From Ruegeria atlantica (GTDB lineage Bacteria; Pseudomonadota; Alphaproteobacteria; Rhodobacterales; Rhodobacteraceae): DNA of 64,000 bases. The stretch spans positions 62,001 to 126,000 of the forward strand of contig NZ_WQFE01000001.1 of NCBI RefSeq assembly GCF_013033965.1, read 5' to 3'. Made by a program: the position numbers and the translations under genes. Under the pieces are notes generated by a model, which was not told the origin of the DNA, did not search any database, and saw only the letters and a program-made list of their open reading frames with translations. Below, in pieces: positions 54,525 through 63,989 of this stretch; the stretch's first letter is position 1; every line of letters begins with the position of its first letter.

Positions 54525-55744
54525 CGGTCAATCTCCCCAAACACGACGTCCATCGTCCCAATGATCGCGGCGACGTCGGCCAGTTGATGACCCCCGGCGA
54601 CGTGATCCATCGCTTGCAGGTGCAGGAAGCCTGGCGCGCGTAGTTTGGCGCGGTAGGGTTTGTTGGAGCCATCAGCAACCAGATAGACGCCGAACTCGCC
54701 CTTCGGGGCTTCGACAGCGGCATAAACCTCGCCGGCGGGCACGTGGAAGCCTTCGGTGTACAGCTTGAAGTGATGGATCAGGCTTTCCATCGAGGTTTTC
54801 ATTTCCGTCCGCTTGGGCGGGGTGATCTTGCCACGGGCCAGAACATCACCGGGGCATTCGCGAATTTTGGCGATGGCCTGACGAATGATCAGCAGCGACT
54901 GGCGCATCTCTTCCATCCGGACGAGATAGCGGTCATAGCAGTCGCCATTCTTGCCGACGGGGATCTGGAACTCGAACTCGTCATAGCATTCATAGGGCTG
55001 CGCGCGGCGCAGGTCCCATGCCAGACCCGACCCGCGCACCATAACGCCCGAGAAGCCGTATTTCTGGATGTCATCCTCGGTCACGACGCCAATATCAGCG
55101 TTACGTTGTTTGAAGATGCGGTTTTCGGTCAATAGGCCGTCGATGTCGTCCAGAACGGCGGGGAATTCGTGGCTCCATGCCTCGATATCGTCCAGCAGTT
55201 CCGGCGGCAGATCCTGATGCACACCACCGGGGCGGAAATAGGCGGCGTGCAGGCGGGCGCCGCAGGCACGCTCATAGAACACCATCAGCTTTTCACGCTC
55301 TTCGAAGCCCCAGAGAGGTGGTGTCAAAGCGCCCACATCCATTGCCTGCGTGGTTACGTTCAGCAGGTGGTTCAGGATGCGCCCGATCTCGGAATACAGC
55401 ACCCGGATCAGAGATCCACGGCGCGGCACTTCCACACCGGTCAGTTTTTCGATGGCCAGACACCAGGCATGTTCCTGGTTCATTGGCGCCACGTAATCCA
55501 GACGGTCGAAATACGGCAGGTTTTGTAGATACGTCCGGCTTTCCATCAGCTTTTCGGTGCCACGGTGCAGCAGTCCGATATGCGGGTCGCAGCGCTCGAC
55601 GATCTCACCATCCAGCTCAAGTACAAGACGCAAAACTCCGTGTGCCGCAGGGTGTTGCGGGCCGAAATTAATGTTGAAGTTACGGATCTTCTGTTCTCCG
55701 CTCAGCGCGTCGGTGCTGCCGTCATCGTATCTTGAGCCGTCCAT
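54521..55744 (-). CDS. nuoD: NADH-quinone oxidoreductase subunit D
   Basis: 407 residues from ATG 55744. 49-kDa-type quinone-site subunit: [20 protein letters not shown] near the start, [20 protein letters not shown], and the C-terminal [24 protein letters not shown] segment ([20 protein letters not shown]). It holds the quinone head-group His and Tyr with NuoB. The start shares one base with the stop of a 44-residue membrane ORF (TGATG). Confidence 0.98.
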   Translation of the reverse strand: MDGSRYDDGSTDALSGEQKIRNFNINFGPQHPAAHGVLRLVLELDGEIVERCDPHIGLLHRGTEKLMESRTYLQNLPYFDRLDYVAPMNQEHAWCLAIEKLTGVEVPRRGSLIRVLYSEIGRILNHLLNVTTQAMDVGALTPPLWGFEEREKLMVFYERACGARLHAAYFRPGGVHQDLPPELLDDIEAWSHEFPAVLDDIDGLLTENRIFKQRNADIGVVTEDDIQKYGFSGVMVRGSGLAWDLRRAQPYECYDEFEFQIPVGKNGDCYDRYLVRMEEMRQSLLIIRQAIAKIRECPGDVLARGKITPPKRTEMKTSMESLIHHFKLYTEGFHVPAGEVYAAVEAPKGEFGVYLVADGSNKPYRAKLRAPGFLHLQAMDHVAGGHQLADVAAIIGTMDVVFGEIDR

Positions 55745-55878
55745 CAACGCCCCCGTTTGTTCTTTTTAGTATCGGCCCGAACCCGGACCTTTTCCGCCTC
55801 GGCAGCCTTGGCTGCAGCGCCTGCCAGCAGGACCCCCAGCGCGCCCAAAGCGATCAGTTCCCCCAGCAGCATCAGCAT
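55744..55878 (-). CDS. Tiny membrane protein, 44 residues, between nuoC and nuoD
   Basis: ATG 55878 to TGA 55744. One hydrophobic helix at residues 1-22 ([20 protein letters not shown]) followed by a charged tail ([20 protein letters not shown]). The stop shares one base with the nuoD start (TGATG) and the start follows the stop of a second tiny ORF by one base. The exact packing on both sides argues for translation. Too short to assign a family. Confidence 0.6.
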   Translation of the reverse strand: MLMLLGELIALGALGVLLAGAAAKAAEAEKVRVRADTKKNKRGR

Positions 55879-55879
55879 C

Positions 55880-56053
55880 TCAACGGCGCTCCAACTCTTG
55901 CAGTTTCAGGCCGACCCACCACAGCAACGCGATCGTGCCGAATGGAACCAAGCAGAGAAGGCACCAGAATTTGTTTATCCCGAAAAACGGCAAAATCTTC
56001 ACCATCGGAATGATGGTCAGCGCGGAAAGGATCAGCCACCAGATGCCACCCAT
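55880..56053 (-). CDS. Tiny two-helix membrane protein, 57 residues, after nuoC
   Basis: ATG 56053 shares one base with the nuoC stop (TGATG) and the frame ends at TGA 55880. Two hydrophobic helices with many aromatic residues (IWWLILSALTIIPMVKILPF and CLLCLVPFGTIALLWWVGLK), a CxxC-like LLCL pair and a charged end LQELERR. It resembles small superinfection-type or DUF-type two-helix proteins but no family is recognised. Overlap with nuoC makes translation likely. Confidence 0.62.
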   Translation of the reverse strand: MGGIWWLILSALTIIPMVKILPFFGINKFWCLLCLVPFGTIALLWWVGLKLQELERR

Positions 56054-56658
56054 CACTCAGCCTCCTGCTTCTCATCCCCGGGCAGGATGTAGTTCGCACC
56101 TTCCCACGGGGACATGAAATCAAACTGACGGTATTCCTGAACAAGGCTGACGGGTTCGTAGACCACGCGCTTTTGCGCCTCGTCATATCGTACTTCGGTA
56201 TAGCCGGTAGTCGGGAAGTCCTTGCGCAGCGGATAGCCCCGGAACCCGTAGTCAGTCAGGATGCGCCGCAAATCCGGGTGGCCCGAGAACAGGATGCCGA
56301 ACATGTCGAACACCTCGCGCTCGAACCAGTTGGCCGAAGGGTGCACGTCGGTGATTGACGGCACCATGTCTTCCTCACGGATCGAGACCCGCAAGCGGAT
56401 ACGCTGGTTTTGATACATCGACAGGAAGTGATAGACCACATCGAACCGCTTGGCCCGTTCGGGGTAGTCGACGCCGGTGATGTCCACCAAAGTGGAGAAT
56501 TGGCAACTCCGGTCGGACTTTAGGAATTCGATAAATTCCACAAGGTTCGACGGCGCCACATCGACATTCAGCTCACCGTGCGTCACATCCCAGGACAGAA
56601 CACAGTCAGTTCGCTTCAATTCAAGCTGGGTGCCGAGTTCTTTGAGTGCTTTGCTCAT
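56053..56658 (-). CDS. nuoC: NADH-quinone oxidoreductase subunit C
   Basis: 201 residues from ATG 56658 with AGGAGAGAG upstream. 30-kDa subunit: [20 protein letters not shown], the conserved [19 protein letters not shown] and [20 protein letters not shown]. Separate from nuoD, unlike the E. coli nuoCD fusion, as in other alphaproteobacteria. 11 bases after nuoB. Confidence 0.98.
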   Translation of the reverse strand: MSKALKELGTQLELKRTDCVLSWDVTHGELNVDVAPSNLVEFIEFLKSDRSCQFSTLVDITGVDYPERAKRFDVVYHFLSMYQNQRIRLRVSIREEDMVPSITDVHPSANWFEREVFDMFGILFSGHPDLRRILTDYGFRGYPLRKDFPTTGYTEVRYDEAQKRVVYEPVSLVQEYRQFDFMSPWEGANYILPGDEKQEAE

Positions 56659-56669
56659 CAACTCTCTCC

Positions 56670-57203
56670 TCAGCGTACGATGGTGCCGGTGCGGCGGATT
56701 TTGCGCTGCAGCTGCATCAACCCGTACAGCAGCGCCTCGGCCGTCGGCGGACAACCGGGAACGTAAATGTCCACCGGAACGATGCGGTCACAGCCGCGCA
56801 CTACCGAATAGGAGTAATGGTAGTACCCACCGCCATTCGCGCAGGAGCCCATCGAGATCACATAGCGCGGCTCGGGCATCTGGTCGTAGACCTTGCGCAG
56901 CGCGGGGGCCATCTTGTTAGTCAGTGTCCCGGCCACAATCATCACGTCCGATTGACGTGGAGAAGCGCGAGGCGCGATGCCAAACCGTTCCGCGTCGTAA
57001 CGCGGCATCGAGGTGTGCATCATTTCAACCGCGCAGCAGGCCAGACCGAATGTCATCCAGTGCAAGCTGCCGGTACGGGCCCAATTGATGATGTCCTCAG
57101 TCGAGGTCAACAGAAACCCTTTGTCCTGCAACTCGGCATTCAGGGCCTGGGTGGCGACTTCTTTGTCGACGCCAGCGGTGTTTGCACCCGTCGTCACTCC
57201 CAT
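56670..57203 (-). CDS. nuoB: NADH-quinone oxidoreductase subunit B
   Basis: 177 residues from ATG 57203, overlapping nuoA by ten bases. Cluster N2 ligands: tandem cysteines in [32 protein letters not shown] and [15 protein letters not shown]. Holds the last [4Fe-4S] cluster before quinone. The extra N-terminal 35 residues are polar and variable. Confidence 0.98.
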   Translation of the reverse strand: MGVTTGANTAGVDKEVATQALNAELQDKGFLLTSTEDIINWARTGSLHWMTFGLACCAVEMMHTSMPRYDAERFGIAPRASPRQSDVMIVAGTLTNKMAPALRKVYDQMPEPRYVISMGSCANGGGYYHYSYSVVRGCDRIVPVDIYVPGCPPTAEALLYGLMQLQRKIRRTGTIVR

Positions 57204-57559
57204 TCCAGGGCCCCCTTCTTCCATTCATAGGCAAAGCCGATGGTCAGAACACCCAAGAATACCATCATGGACCAGAAGCCCACGTCGCTGATGTCCTTGA
57301 AGCCTACGGCCCACGGAAACAGAAACGCGATTTCCAGATCGAAGATGATGAACAAAATCGCGACCAGGTAGAACCGGACGTCGAATTTCATCCGCGCATC
57401 GTCGAACGCGTTGAATCCGCATTCATATGCGCTGACTTTCTCGGGGTCGGGATTGCGGACCGCCAGAACGACTGCCGCCAGAATCAGAACGATTCCAAGG
57501 CCCACAGCTACGGCCAGAAACACCAGAATCGGGAGATACTCCCGCAATAGGTCTTCCAC
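57194..57559 (-). CDS. nuoA: NADH-quinone oxidoreductase subunit A
   Basis: 121 residues from GTG 57559, chosen because AAAGGAG lies six bases upstream and the product then begins [14 protein letters not shown] like other alphaproteobacterial NuoA; an ATG 45 bases upstream would add an atypical stretch. Three membrane helices and the loop [20 protein letters not shown] with the conserved Cys region near the quinone site. First gene of the operon. Confidence 0.97.
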   Translation of the reverse strand: MEDLLREYLPILVFLAVAVGLGIVLILAAVVLAVRNPDPEKVSAYECGFNAFDDARMKFDVRFYLVAILFIIFDLEIAFLFPWAVGFKDISDVGFWSMMVFLGVLTIGFAYEWKKGALEWE

Positions 57560-57624
57560 GTACAGCTCCTTTCCTGCGCATACCCAGAAAGGGAGCGCCG
57601 TCAATTGGCGTGTTGACTGGACAT

Positions 57625-57653
57625 TCTCTATCCCTGCGGGGTCAGAGGGTCAA
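57625..57653 (-). promoter_or_regulatory. Candidate sigma70-type promoter of nuo operon
   Basis: TTGACC (57648-57653), a 17-base spacer and TAGAGA (57625-57630). Transcription would begin near 57618, leaving a leader of about 60 bases before the nuoA GTG. Confidence 0.5.
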
Positions 57654-57681
57654 CCGAACACAAACGCACAGGGGGTTAATA

Positions 57682-57695
57682 TTCGACTTATCGAA
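57682..57695. promoter_or_regulatory. Palindrome upstream of nuo promoter
   Basis: TTCGA-CTTA-TCGAA, 5-bp arms, 29 bases upstream of the -35 box and so centred about 70 bases before the predicted start. Suits an activator site; regulator unknown. Confidence 0.35.
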
Positions 57696-57753
57696 GCTCT
57701 GTCAGTGAAGGTCACCCACGCAATCGCAACCGCATCACAAGTTGCATCTAAAC

Positions 57754-58536
57754 CTAACTAATCCATGCAGGTTTTCTTTTTTCAAAGAATGCACCGATTC
57801 CTTCCTTGGCTTCTTCGGTTTCCCACCGGTCGACCAGCTCGCGGATCGTATGGTCGATCACGGCATCGTCAATCCGCGGCCCCAATTGGCGCACCAGTTG
57901 CTTGGCAGAAGTGACCGCACCGGGCGCGCAGGCAAGGTAGGGCTGGATTTCGGCCTCAACCGCATCATCAAGATCGGCTGCAGGTACGATTCTGGCGAGC
58001 AGACCCAGCTCCACCGCTTCCGCAGCGTCGAAAACCCGAGCCGACATGAACACCCTGCGCGCGCGCGCCTCCCCCATGCGGGCGATGACATAGGGGCCAA
58101 TCGTGGCAGGTATCAAACCCAACTTGGTTTCCGTCAGTCCCATTTTAACCGTGTCTGCGCCAATCGCCACATCACAGACCGACGCCAATCCTACACCGCC
58201 CCCAAAGGCATTGCCGCGGATCGCGCCAATCAGCGGTTTGGGCAATGTGTTCAACGCCTGCAACATTTCGGCCAGCTTGCGCGCTTCGACAAACCGGGTC
58301 TCGGGTTCTGCAGCCATCTGAGCCTGCATCCAACCCAGATCCCCACCGGCACAAAAGCTTTTGCCTGCACCGGTCAATACAACAACACGCACTGCCCGGT
58401 CTGTTGCCAGCCGGTGCGCGGCTTGCGTAAGATCGGTGATCATTTGCGCAGACATGGCGTTGTGCTTTTCCGCACGATCCAAGGTCAGGGTCGCGACGCC
58501 ACGCGCATCCGTGGTAACGGAAATCGTTTCAAACAT
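57754..58536 (-). CDS. liuC: Enoyl-CoA hydratase family, probable methylglutaconyl-CoA hydratase
   Basis: 260 residues. Crotonase fold with oxyanion-hole strands AGKSFCAGGDLGWMQ and GNAFGGGVGLASVCDVAIGA. In the leucine path it hydrates 3-methylglutaconyl-CoA to HMG-CoA. This specific role rests on the neighbours (HMG-CoA lyase and both methylcrotonyl-CoA carboxylase subunits). It is 9 bases after the lyase gene and ends the operon; no clear terminator follows. Confidence 0.87.
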   Translation of the reverse strand: MFETISVTTDARGVATLTLDRAEKHNAMSAQMITDLTQAAHRLATDRAVRVVVLTGAGKSFCAGGDLGWMQAQMAAEPETRFVEARKLAEMLQALNTLPKPLIGAIRGNAFGGGVGLASVCDVAIGADTVKMGLTETKLGLIPATIGPYVIARMGEARARRVFMSARVFDAAEAVELGLLARIVPAADLDDAVEAEIQPYLACAPGAVTSAKQLVRQLGPRIDDAVIDHTIRELVDRWETEEAKEGIGAFFEKRKPAWIS

Positions 58537-58545
58537 GTCTGCTCC

Positions 58546-59400
58546 TTACTCTGAACGCATGGCGCGTGCCATCTGAGCGGCCTCTTCGACGACCGCCAGG
58601 TCGAGGCCGGTCTGATATCCAAGCCGTTCCAGGTGGGCCACCACGGCTTCAGTCGCGACATTTCCAGCTGCGCCCGGTGCGTAGGGGCACCCACCCAATC
58701 CGCCAACGGCGCTATCAAAGACCCGAACGCCCAGCGCCAGCGCAGCGTCGATATTGTCGATGGCCCGCCCGTTGGTGTCATGGAAATGCCCCGCCAGCCG
58801 TGTTGTTGGAACGCGCTCGCGCACGGCCAGCAGCATATGGGCGATGGTGTCGGGCGTCCCCTGCCCGATCGTGTCCCCCAAGGACACCTCGTAACATCCC
58901 AGCGAGAACAACCGATCCGCGACTTCGGCCACCTTCTCGGGCGGCGTTGGTCCGTCAAAAGGGCAATCTGTCACGCAAGACACGTACCCGCGCACCGGCA
59001 GGTCTATGTGGCGCGCAGCTTCCAAAATCGGGGCAAAGCGGTCGATGGACTCTTCGATAGTCGCGTTGATATTGGCCTTCGAGAACCCTTCCGAGGCCGA
59101 GGCGAACACCGCGATCTCATCCGCTTTTGCGGCCATAGCATCTTCGTACCCCCGCATGTTTGGCGTCAGAGCACCATATCGGACACTGTCGGCGCGCTTG
59201 ATCCCGCCCAACACATCCGCGCTGCCTGCCATTTGCGGCACCCATTTAGAAGATACAAAACTGGCCACTTCGATGCGATTGAAACCGGCCCGACTGAGGC
59301 AATCGACCAATGCCACCTTTTCTGCCACGGGGATTTCACGTTTTTCGTTCTGCAGACCGTCGCGCGGACCTACTTCGAAGATTTCGACCCGTTCATCCAT
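58546..59400 (-). CDS. liuE: Hydroxymethylglutaryl-CoA lyase
   Basis: 284 residues from ATG 59400. TIM-barrel lyase: EVGPRDGLQNEKREIP near the start (metal Asp), HFHDTNGRAIDNI (metal His pair) and the active-site loop GGLGGCPYAPGAAGNVATE with the catalytic Cys. Splits HMG-CoA to acetyl-CoA and acetoacetate, the last step of leucine breakdown. 66 bases after the MCC alpha gene. Confidence 0.95.
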   Translation of the reverse strand: MDERVEIFEVGPRDGLQNEKREIPVAEKVALVDCLSRAGFNRIEVASFVSSKWVPQMAGSADVLGGIKRADSVRYGALTPNMRGYEDAMAAKADEIAVFASASEGFSKANINATIEESIDRFAPILEAARHIDLPVRGYVSCVTDCPFDGPTPPEKVAEVADRLFSLGCYEVSLGDTIGQGTPDTIAHMLLAVRERVPTTRLAGHFHDTNGRAIDNIDAALALGVRVFDSAVGGLGGCPYAPGAAGNVATEAVVAHLERLGYQTGLDLAVVEEAAQMARAMRSE

Positions 59401-59466
59401 GGCTATGCCCTTCTCTGACTGACGCATTCTATCCGACTGTGCCACGTTGCGTAGGAACGGGACAGA

Positions 59467-61398
59467 TCATTTCTCCTTCAGCCGGACCAGCGCGGCCCCT
59501 GCCTCGACCTGAGCCCCCGCATCGGCCAACACTTCGGCAACGATCCCGTCCCGCGCGGCCAGCAGAGAATGCTCCATTTTCATAGCTTCAAGGATCGCCA
59601 ACCGGTCACCTTCCTGCACCGTCTGACCTACCTGCGCAAAAACAGCTTTGACCAGACCCGGCATCGGAGCTTCAATCACGTTGGTGTCTCCAGCAGCACT
59701 GGCGTCCCGATCCAGTGGATCAACGATTTCGAAAGCTATCCCATAGTTTTCAAAGACCGTGATCTGCGAGCCAACGATGGACACGCGCGACATTTGGACA
59801 CCGCCGATCAACCACCCACCCGGACCGTGTTCGACCAAGACAGTTTCCTCGCCCATTTGCCACGTCTGACGCATTGGCCCTTCGACCTGAACATCCAGAT
59901 CGATGATCTCCTCGGCCCGAAGCTGAACCGCCCGATGCAGCGGTGCCCACAGCGAAAATCCGGTTTCCTGATCAGTGTCGACCAGCCCAAGCGCGGTCAT
60001 CGCCGCGGCAACAGTCGCAGACGCCGGGATTGGAGCAGCCTGAACCAGGTTATCGATGTCTCGCCCGATAAGCCCAGTGTCCACGTCGCCAGCCGCGAAA
60101 CCTGCATGCCGGGTCAGCGCGCCCAGGAAGCTCAGGTTGGTCACGGTCCCCGCAACCTCGGTACTGCGCAAGGCACGATGTAGCTGCTCCAACGCAACCG
60201 CGCGTGTCGGACCATGCACGATTACTTTGGCGATCATCGGATCGTACCATGGGCTGATCGTGTCACCCGCGCGAACGCCGCTATCGGCGCGACATTCCGT
60301 CGGGAATTGCAGGTGCGTAAGCGTTCCTGTCGCAGGCAAAAACCCTTTCGGGACGTCTTCCGCATAAAGCCGCGCCTCGAATGCGTGACCGGTGATCGAC
60401 AGGTCGCTCTGTCGTTTGGGCAGGCTCTCGCCCGCCGCCACGCGCAATTGCCACTCGACAAGATCGACACCTGTGATCGCCTCAGTCACCGGGTGCTCGA
60501 CCTGCAGGCGCGTGTTCATTTCCATGAACCAGAACCTATCGGGGCGCAGCCCGTCCGAGGCATCGACGATGAACTCAACCGTTCCGGCCCCTTTGTAGCC
60601 AATAGCCTCGGCCGCACGCACACCCGCCTGCCCCATCGCTTCGCGCATGTCCGCAGTCATACCAGGGGCCGGGGCCTCTTCGATCACTTTCTGATGGCGG
60701 CGTTGCAGCGAGCAATCTCGTTCGAACAGATGTACGGCGTGCGTACCATCGCCAAAGACCTGAACCTCGATATGGCGCGGCTTGGCGACGAATTTTTCGA
60801 CCAGCACAGCGTCATTGCCAAAGGCGGTTTTGGCCTCGCCACGGGCACTGTCCAATGCGGCGTTGAAGTCCTCAGGACGCTCGACCAGCCGCATGCCTTT
60901 ACCGCCACCTCCAGCCACTGCTTTTATCAGAACCGGGTAGCCAATTGTGTCCGCTGCGCCTGCCAGATGCTCGGGGTCCTGATTGTCGCCGTGGTATCCC
61001 GGCACCACAGGCACGCCTGCCTGTTCCATCAGCACCTTCGCCGCATCCTTCAAACCCATCTTTCGGATCGCATCCGCCGATGGGCCAATAAAGGTCAGAC
61101 CGGCGGCCTCAACGGCATCCACGAATTCCGGGTTTTCGGACAGAAACCCATAGCCCGGATGGATCGCCTGCGCGCCGGTGTCCAGCGCAGCCTGGATGAT
61201 CACGTCGCCCTTCAGATAACTCTCCGCAGGAGCCGCACCACCGATGTGAACCGCCTCATCCGCCATCTGAACATGTTTGGCTGAGGCATCTGCATCTGAA
61301 TACACCGCCACGCAGGACACACCCATCTTTTGAGCCGTTTCCATGACCCGGCAGGCGATCTCGCCCCGGTTGGCAATCAGGATTTTGTTGAACATCAT
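59467..61398 (-). CDS. liuD: Methylcrotonyl-CoA carboxylase alpha (biotin carboxylase) subunit
   Basis: 643 residues. Biotin-carboxylase domain (about 1-450) with ATP loop VAGGGGKGMRLV, SLQRRHQKVIEEAPAP and EMNTRLQVEHPVTE; a linker domain; and a C-terminal biotinyl domain whose EAMKMEH carries the biotinylated Lys. Carboxylates biotin for conversion of 3-methylcrotonyl-CoA. Its start overlaps the stop of a secreted-protein gene by four bases; starts ATG-ATG at 61398/61395. BirA for its biotin is encoded at 38456. Confidence 0.95.
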   Translation of the reverse strand: MMFNKILIANRGEIACRVMETAQKMGVSCVAVYSDADASAKHVQMADEAVHIGGAAPAESYLKGDVIIQAALDTGAQAIHPGYGFLSENPEFVDAVEAAGLTFIGPSADAIRKMGLKDAAKVLMEQAGVPVVPGYHGDNQDPEHLAGAADTIGYPVLIKAVAGGGGKGMRLVERPEDFNAALDSARGEAKTAFGNDAVLVEKFVAKPRHIEVQVFGDGTHAVHLFERDCSLQRRHQKVIEEAPAPGMTADMREAMGQAGVRAAEAIGYKGAGTVEFIVDASDGLRPDRFWFMEMNTRLQVEHPVTEAITGVDLVEWQLRVAAGESLPKRQSDLSITGHAFEARLYAEDVPKGFLPATGTLTHLQFPTECRADSGVRAGDTISPWYDPMIAKVIVHGPTRAVALEQLHRALRSTEVAGTVTNLSFLGALTRHAGFAAGDVDTGLIGRDIDNLVQAAPIPASATVAAAMTALGLVDTDQETGFSLWAPLHRAVQLRAEEIIDLDVQVEGPMRQTWQMGEETVLVEHGPGGWLIGGVQMSRVSIVGSQITVFENYGIAFEIVDPLDRDASAAGDTNVIEAPMPGLVKAVFAQVGQTVQEGDRLAILEAMKMEHSLLAARDGIVAEVLADAGAQVEAGAALVRLKEK

Positions 61399-61946
61399 TG
61401 CTGCCTTTCTTCAAAATGCCCAAAAGCATTCAATTTTAGGAACACACTTTCCCTAAGAGGTCGGCAGGGATCAGCGGATTGCGCGGTGTCGCAAATTTCC
61501 CCATAGTTTTCACTGATTTTCAGGAATGTGCTGGCGCTACAACCAATCGCAAAATGCGCACTTTCTTCACCGTTGATCCGCAAGCTATAGTCGGAATACG
61601 CTCCCGCTCCACATATCCCTCGCGCAGAAGGCAATTTCAATCGGATACGAACAACTTCAACCGTTAGGGAAGGTCCAAGATGGCAGGAAAACACTGGAAC
61701 TTCGTCGTCAGCGTTTTCCCAACCATCCGCCATGGGAACATAAAACCCCTCCCGTGTATCGGGCACCGGTTGGTTGGCATCAAAATAAACCGGATATGCG
61801 ACCAGGTGCCGAGCTTCTTCGTCACAATTCCATCCCAACGCAGGCCACCATAAGTCAGCCCACACGGTTTGTGCAGAGACTTGCAGTCCGCAAACAACAA
61901 GCAGCAACTTGAAGCACTGCCTGATTGCGTAAGGTGCCTTGTTCAT
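61395..61946 (-). CDS. Secreted protein of unknown function between the two MCC subunit genes
   Basis: 183 residues from ATG 61946 with GAGAGAAT upstream. Signal peptide (CFKLLLVVCGLQVSAQTVWA, cleavage near VWA). The mature protein has cysteines in GWNCDEEA, FSCHLGPS, GICGAGAY, IGCSAS, EICDTA and DPCRPL, an even number fit for disulfides. No known family. It interrupts the usual liuB-liuD neighbours by translational coupling (ATGA with the alpha gene), so it is an addition in this lineage. Confidence 0.66.
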   Translation of the reverse strand: MNKAPYAIRQCFKLLLVVCGLQVSAQTVWADLWWPALGWNCDEEARHLVAYPVYFDANQPVPDTREGFYVPMADGWENADDEVPVFSCHLGPSLTVEVVRIRLKLPSARGICGAGAYSDYSLRINGEESAHFAIGCSASTFLKISENYGEICDTAQSADPCRPLRESVFLKLNAFGHFEERQQ

Positions 61947-61956
61947 TTTAATTCTC

Positions 61957-63561
61957 TCACATCCGGAACACGCCGAAACGTGTCTCCTCAATCGGGGCAT
62001 TCAGCGCAGCGCTTAGCGACAGGGCAAGGACATCGCGGCTTTTGCGCGGGTCAATGATGCCATCATCCCACAGGCGGGCCGAGGCGTAGAGCGGGTGGGA
62101 CTGTTTCTCGAACATTTCCAGTGTGGGGCGTTTGAATTCAGCCTCGTCCTCGGCAGACCATGTACCGCCCTGCCGCTCGATCCCGTCGCGTTTGACGGTG
62201 GCCAGAACGCCTGCGGCCTGTTCGCCGCCCATCACCGAAATGCGCGAGTTTGGCCAGGTCCATAGGAAACGCGGCTGATAGGCCCGTCCGGCCATGCCGT
62301 AGTTTCCAGCACCAAAGGATCCTCCGACAAGCATGGTGATCTTGGGCACTGAGGTTGTGGCCACAGCTGTCACCATCTTGGCCCCGTGCCGTGCAATGCC
62401 TTCGTTTTCGTATTTCCGGCCAACCATGAAGCCGGTGATATTCTGCAGGAATACCAATGGAATTTTGCGCTGCGAACACAGCTCAACGAAATGCGCGCCC
62501 TTCTGCGCGGCTTCGGAAAACAGCACACCATTATTGGCGATGATCCCCACGGGGCATCCTTTGACATGGGCAAAACCGGTCACCAGCGTCTCACCAAAGC
62601 GCGGCTTGAATTCGTCAAAACGCGAGCCATCGACCAAACGCGCGATCACCTCGCGGATATCATAGGGCGTGCGCAGGTCGGCGGGAACGACGCCAAGAAT
62701 TTCTTCGGGGTCATAGGCCGGGTCTTCGGGACTGGCCCAATCCACATTTTGAGGTTTGCGCAGGTTCAGCGATCCGACCGCCCGTCGTGCCAGAGCTAGA
62801 GCATGGGTGTCATCCTCGGCCAGATAGTCTGCCACGCCCGACAGGCGGGTATGGACGTCACCGCCACCCAGGTCTTCGGAACTGACAACCTCTCCGGTCG
62901 CAGCCTTGACCAAAGGTGGACCGGCCAAAAAGATCGTGCCCTGCTCTTTCACGATGATCGTCACATCCGACATCGCAGGCACATAAGCCCCACCTGCGGT
63001 ACAGGACCCCATCACAACGGCGATCTGAGGGATGCCTTTCGCACTCATTCGCGCCTGGTTGTAGAAGATGCGACCAAAGTGATCACGGTCGGGGAAAACC
63101 TCATCCTGATTGGGCAGGTTCGCCCCCCCACTATCGACAAGATAGATACAAGGCAGGTGGTTTTCCTCGGCGATCTCCTGCGCGCGCAGGTGTTTCTTGA
63201 CCGACATCGGGTAATAGGTACCGCCCTTCACGGTGGCGTCGTTGCACACCACCATGACCTCTTGTCCCTGAACCCGGCCAATCCCCGCGATCACCCCGGC
63301 ACAGGGCGCGGCATCGCCATACATTCCATGCGCTGCCGTCGCACCGATTTCGAGAAACGGAGACCCTGGGTCCAACAGGTTCGCCACGCGGCGGCGAGGC
63401 AACATCTTGCCACGAGACTCGTGCCGCGTGCGGGATTTTTCGCCCCCGCCCATCCGCGCGGCGTCGGCGGCCGCGGAGATATGCGCCAGCGCATCCAGAT
63501 GCGCAGCACGGTTTTGCCGGAAGCCTTCGGACGAGGGCAAAGCAGAGGAACGGAGCTTCAT
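61957..63561 (-). CDS. liuB: Methylcrotonyl-CoA carboxylase beta (carboxyltransferase) subunit
   Basis: 534 residues from ATG 63561. Carboxyltransferase domains with [37 protein letters not shown] and [20 protein letters not shown], the MCC-beta signature. Transfers CO2 from biotin to 3-methylcrotonyl-CoA. Start overlaps the TPR-like gene by four bases. A secreted-protein gene lies between it and the alpha gene. Confidence 0.96.
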   Translation of the reverse strand: MKLRSSALPSSEGFRQNRAAHLDALAHISAAADAARMGGGEKSRTRHESRGKMLPRRRVANLLDPGSPFLEIGATAAHGMYGDAAPCAGVIAGIGRVQGQEVMVVCNDATVKGGTYYPMSVKKHLRAQEIAEENHLPCIYLVDSGGANLPNQDEVFPDRDHFGRIFYNQARMSAKGIPQIAVVMGSCTAGGAYVPAMSDVTIIVKEQGTIFLAGPPLVKAATGEVVSSEDLGGGDVHTRLSGVADYLAEDDTHALALARRAVGSLNLRKPQNVDWASPEDPAYDPEEILGVVPADLRTPYDIREVIARLVDGSRFDEFKPRFGETLVTGFAHVKGCPVGIIANNGVLFSEAAQKGAHFVELCSQRKIPLVFLQNITGFMVGRKYENEGIARHGAKMVTAVATTSVPKITMLVGGSFGAGNYGMAGRAYQPRFLWTWPNSRISVMGGEQAAGVLATVKRDGIERQGGTWSAEDEAEFKRPTLEMFEKQSHPLYASARLWDDGIIDPRKSRDVLALSLSAALNAPIEETRFGVFRM

Positions 63562-63989
63562 CTTGTGTACTCTCTTAGAAAATCTCGAACGGGGTTTTCG
63601 CTGACTGCAAAGCGCTGCATCAGACGCGCGTAACCTTGCGCCACGTTGCCGGAACAAACTGGGTCCAGCTTTTTGATCTCTGGTTCTTCCAGAAAATCCT
63701 CCAGCTCCGACATCGGAACCATGAAATAGTAGTCAAATGGCAGCATCTCGGCCGCCATCTCCATCGCCTCGACAGCCTTTTCGTTATCGCCGCGGCACAA
63801 ATAGGCCAGGGACAGGTTGTGATAGGCGTCTCCCATCGCCTCATAATCGCCTTCAGCCTCGTACTGGCTCACGGCAAGTTTGAAACGCCCAACGACTTCG
63901 CGATTGTAAAAGTTCTCATCCGCCTGCGCTTCCGGCAGGAACATAGAGACATATGCCAGGTTCTCATCATGCCATCCGTCAGTCTGCAT
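63558..63989 (-). CDS. TPR-like protein at right edge of window
   Basis: 143 residues from ATG 63989. Two or three TPR-type helices are visible ([20 protein letters not shown], then [17 protein letters not shown]). The reading frame stays open beyond this ATG to the window edge, so the gene may start further right. It overlaps the MCC beta start by four bases and probably belongs to the liu transcript. No function known; not a standard liu gene. Confidence 0.68.
   Translation of the reverse strand: MQTDGWHDENLAYVSMFLPEAQADENFYNREVVGRFKLAVSQYEAEGDYEAMGDAYHNLSLAYLCRGDNEKAVEAMEMAAEMLPFDYYFMVPMSELEDFLEEPEIKKLDPVCSGNVAQGYARLMQRFAVSENPVRDFLREYTR

Noticed and set aside
60214..61284. Plus-strand open frame of 356 codons opposite the MCC alpha gene
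   Set aside because: Biotin-carboxylase motifs on the minus strand are complete; the plus-strand product has the Arg/His-rich composition typical of antisense frames.
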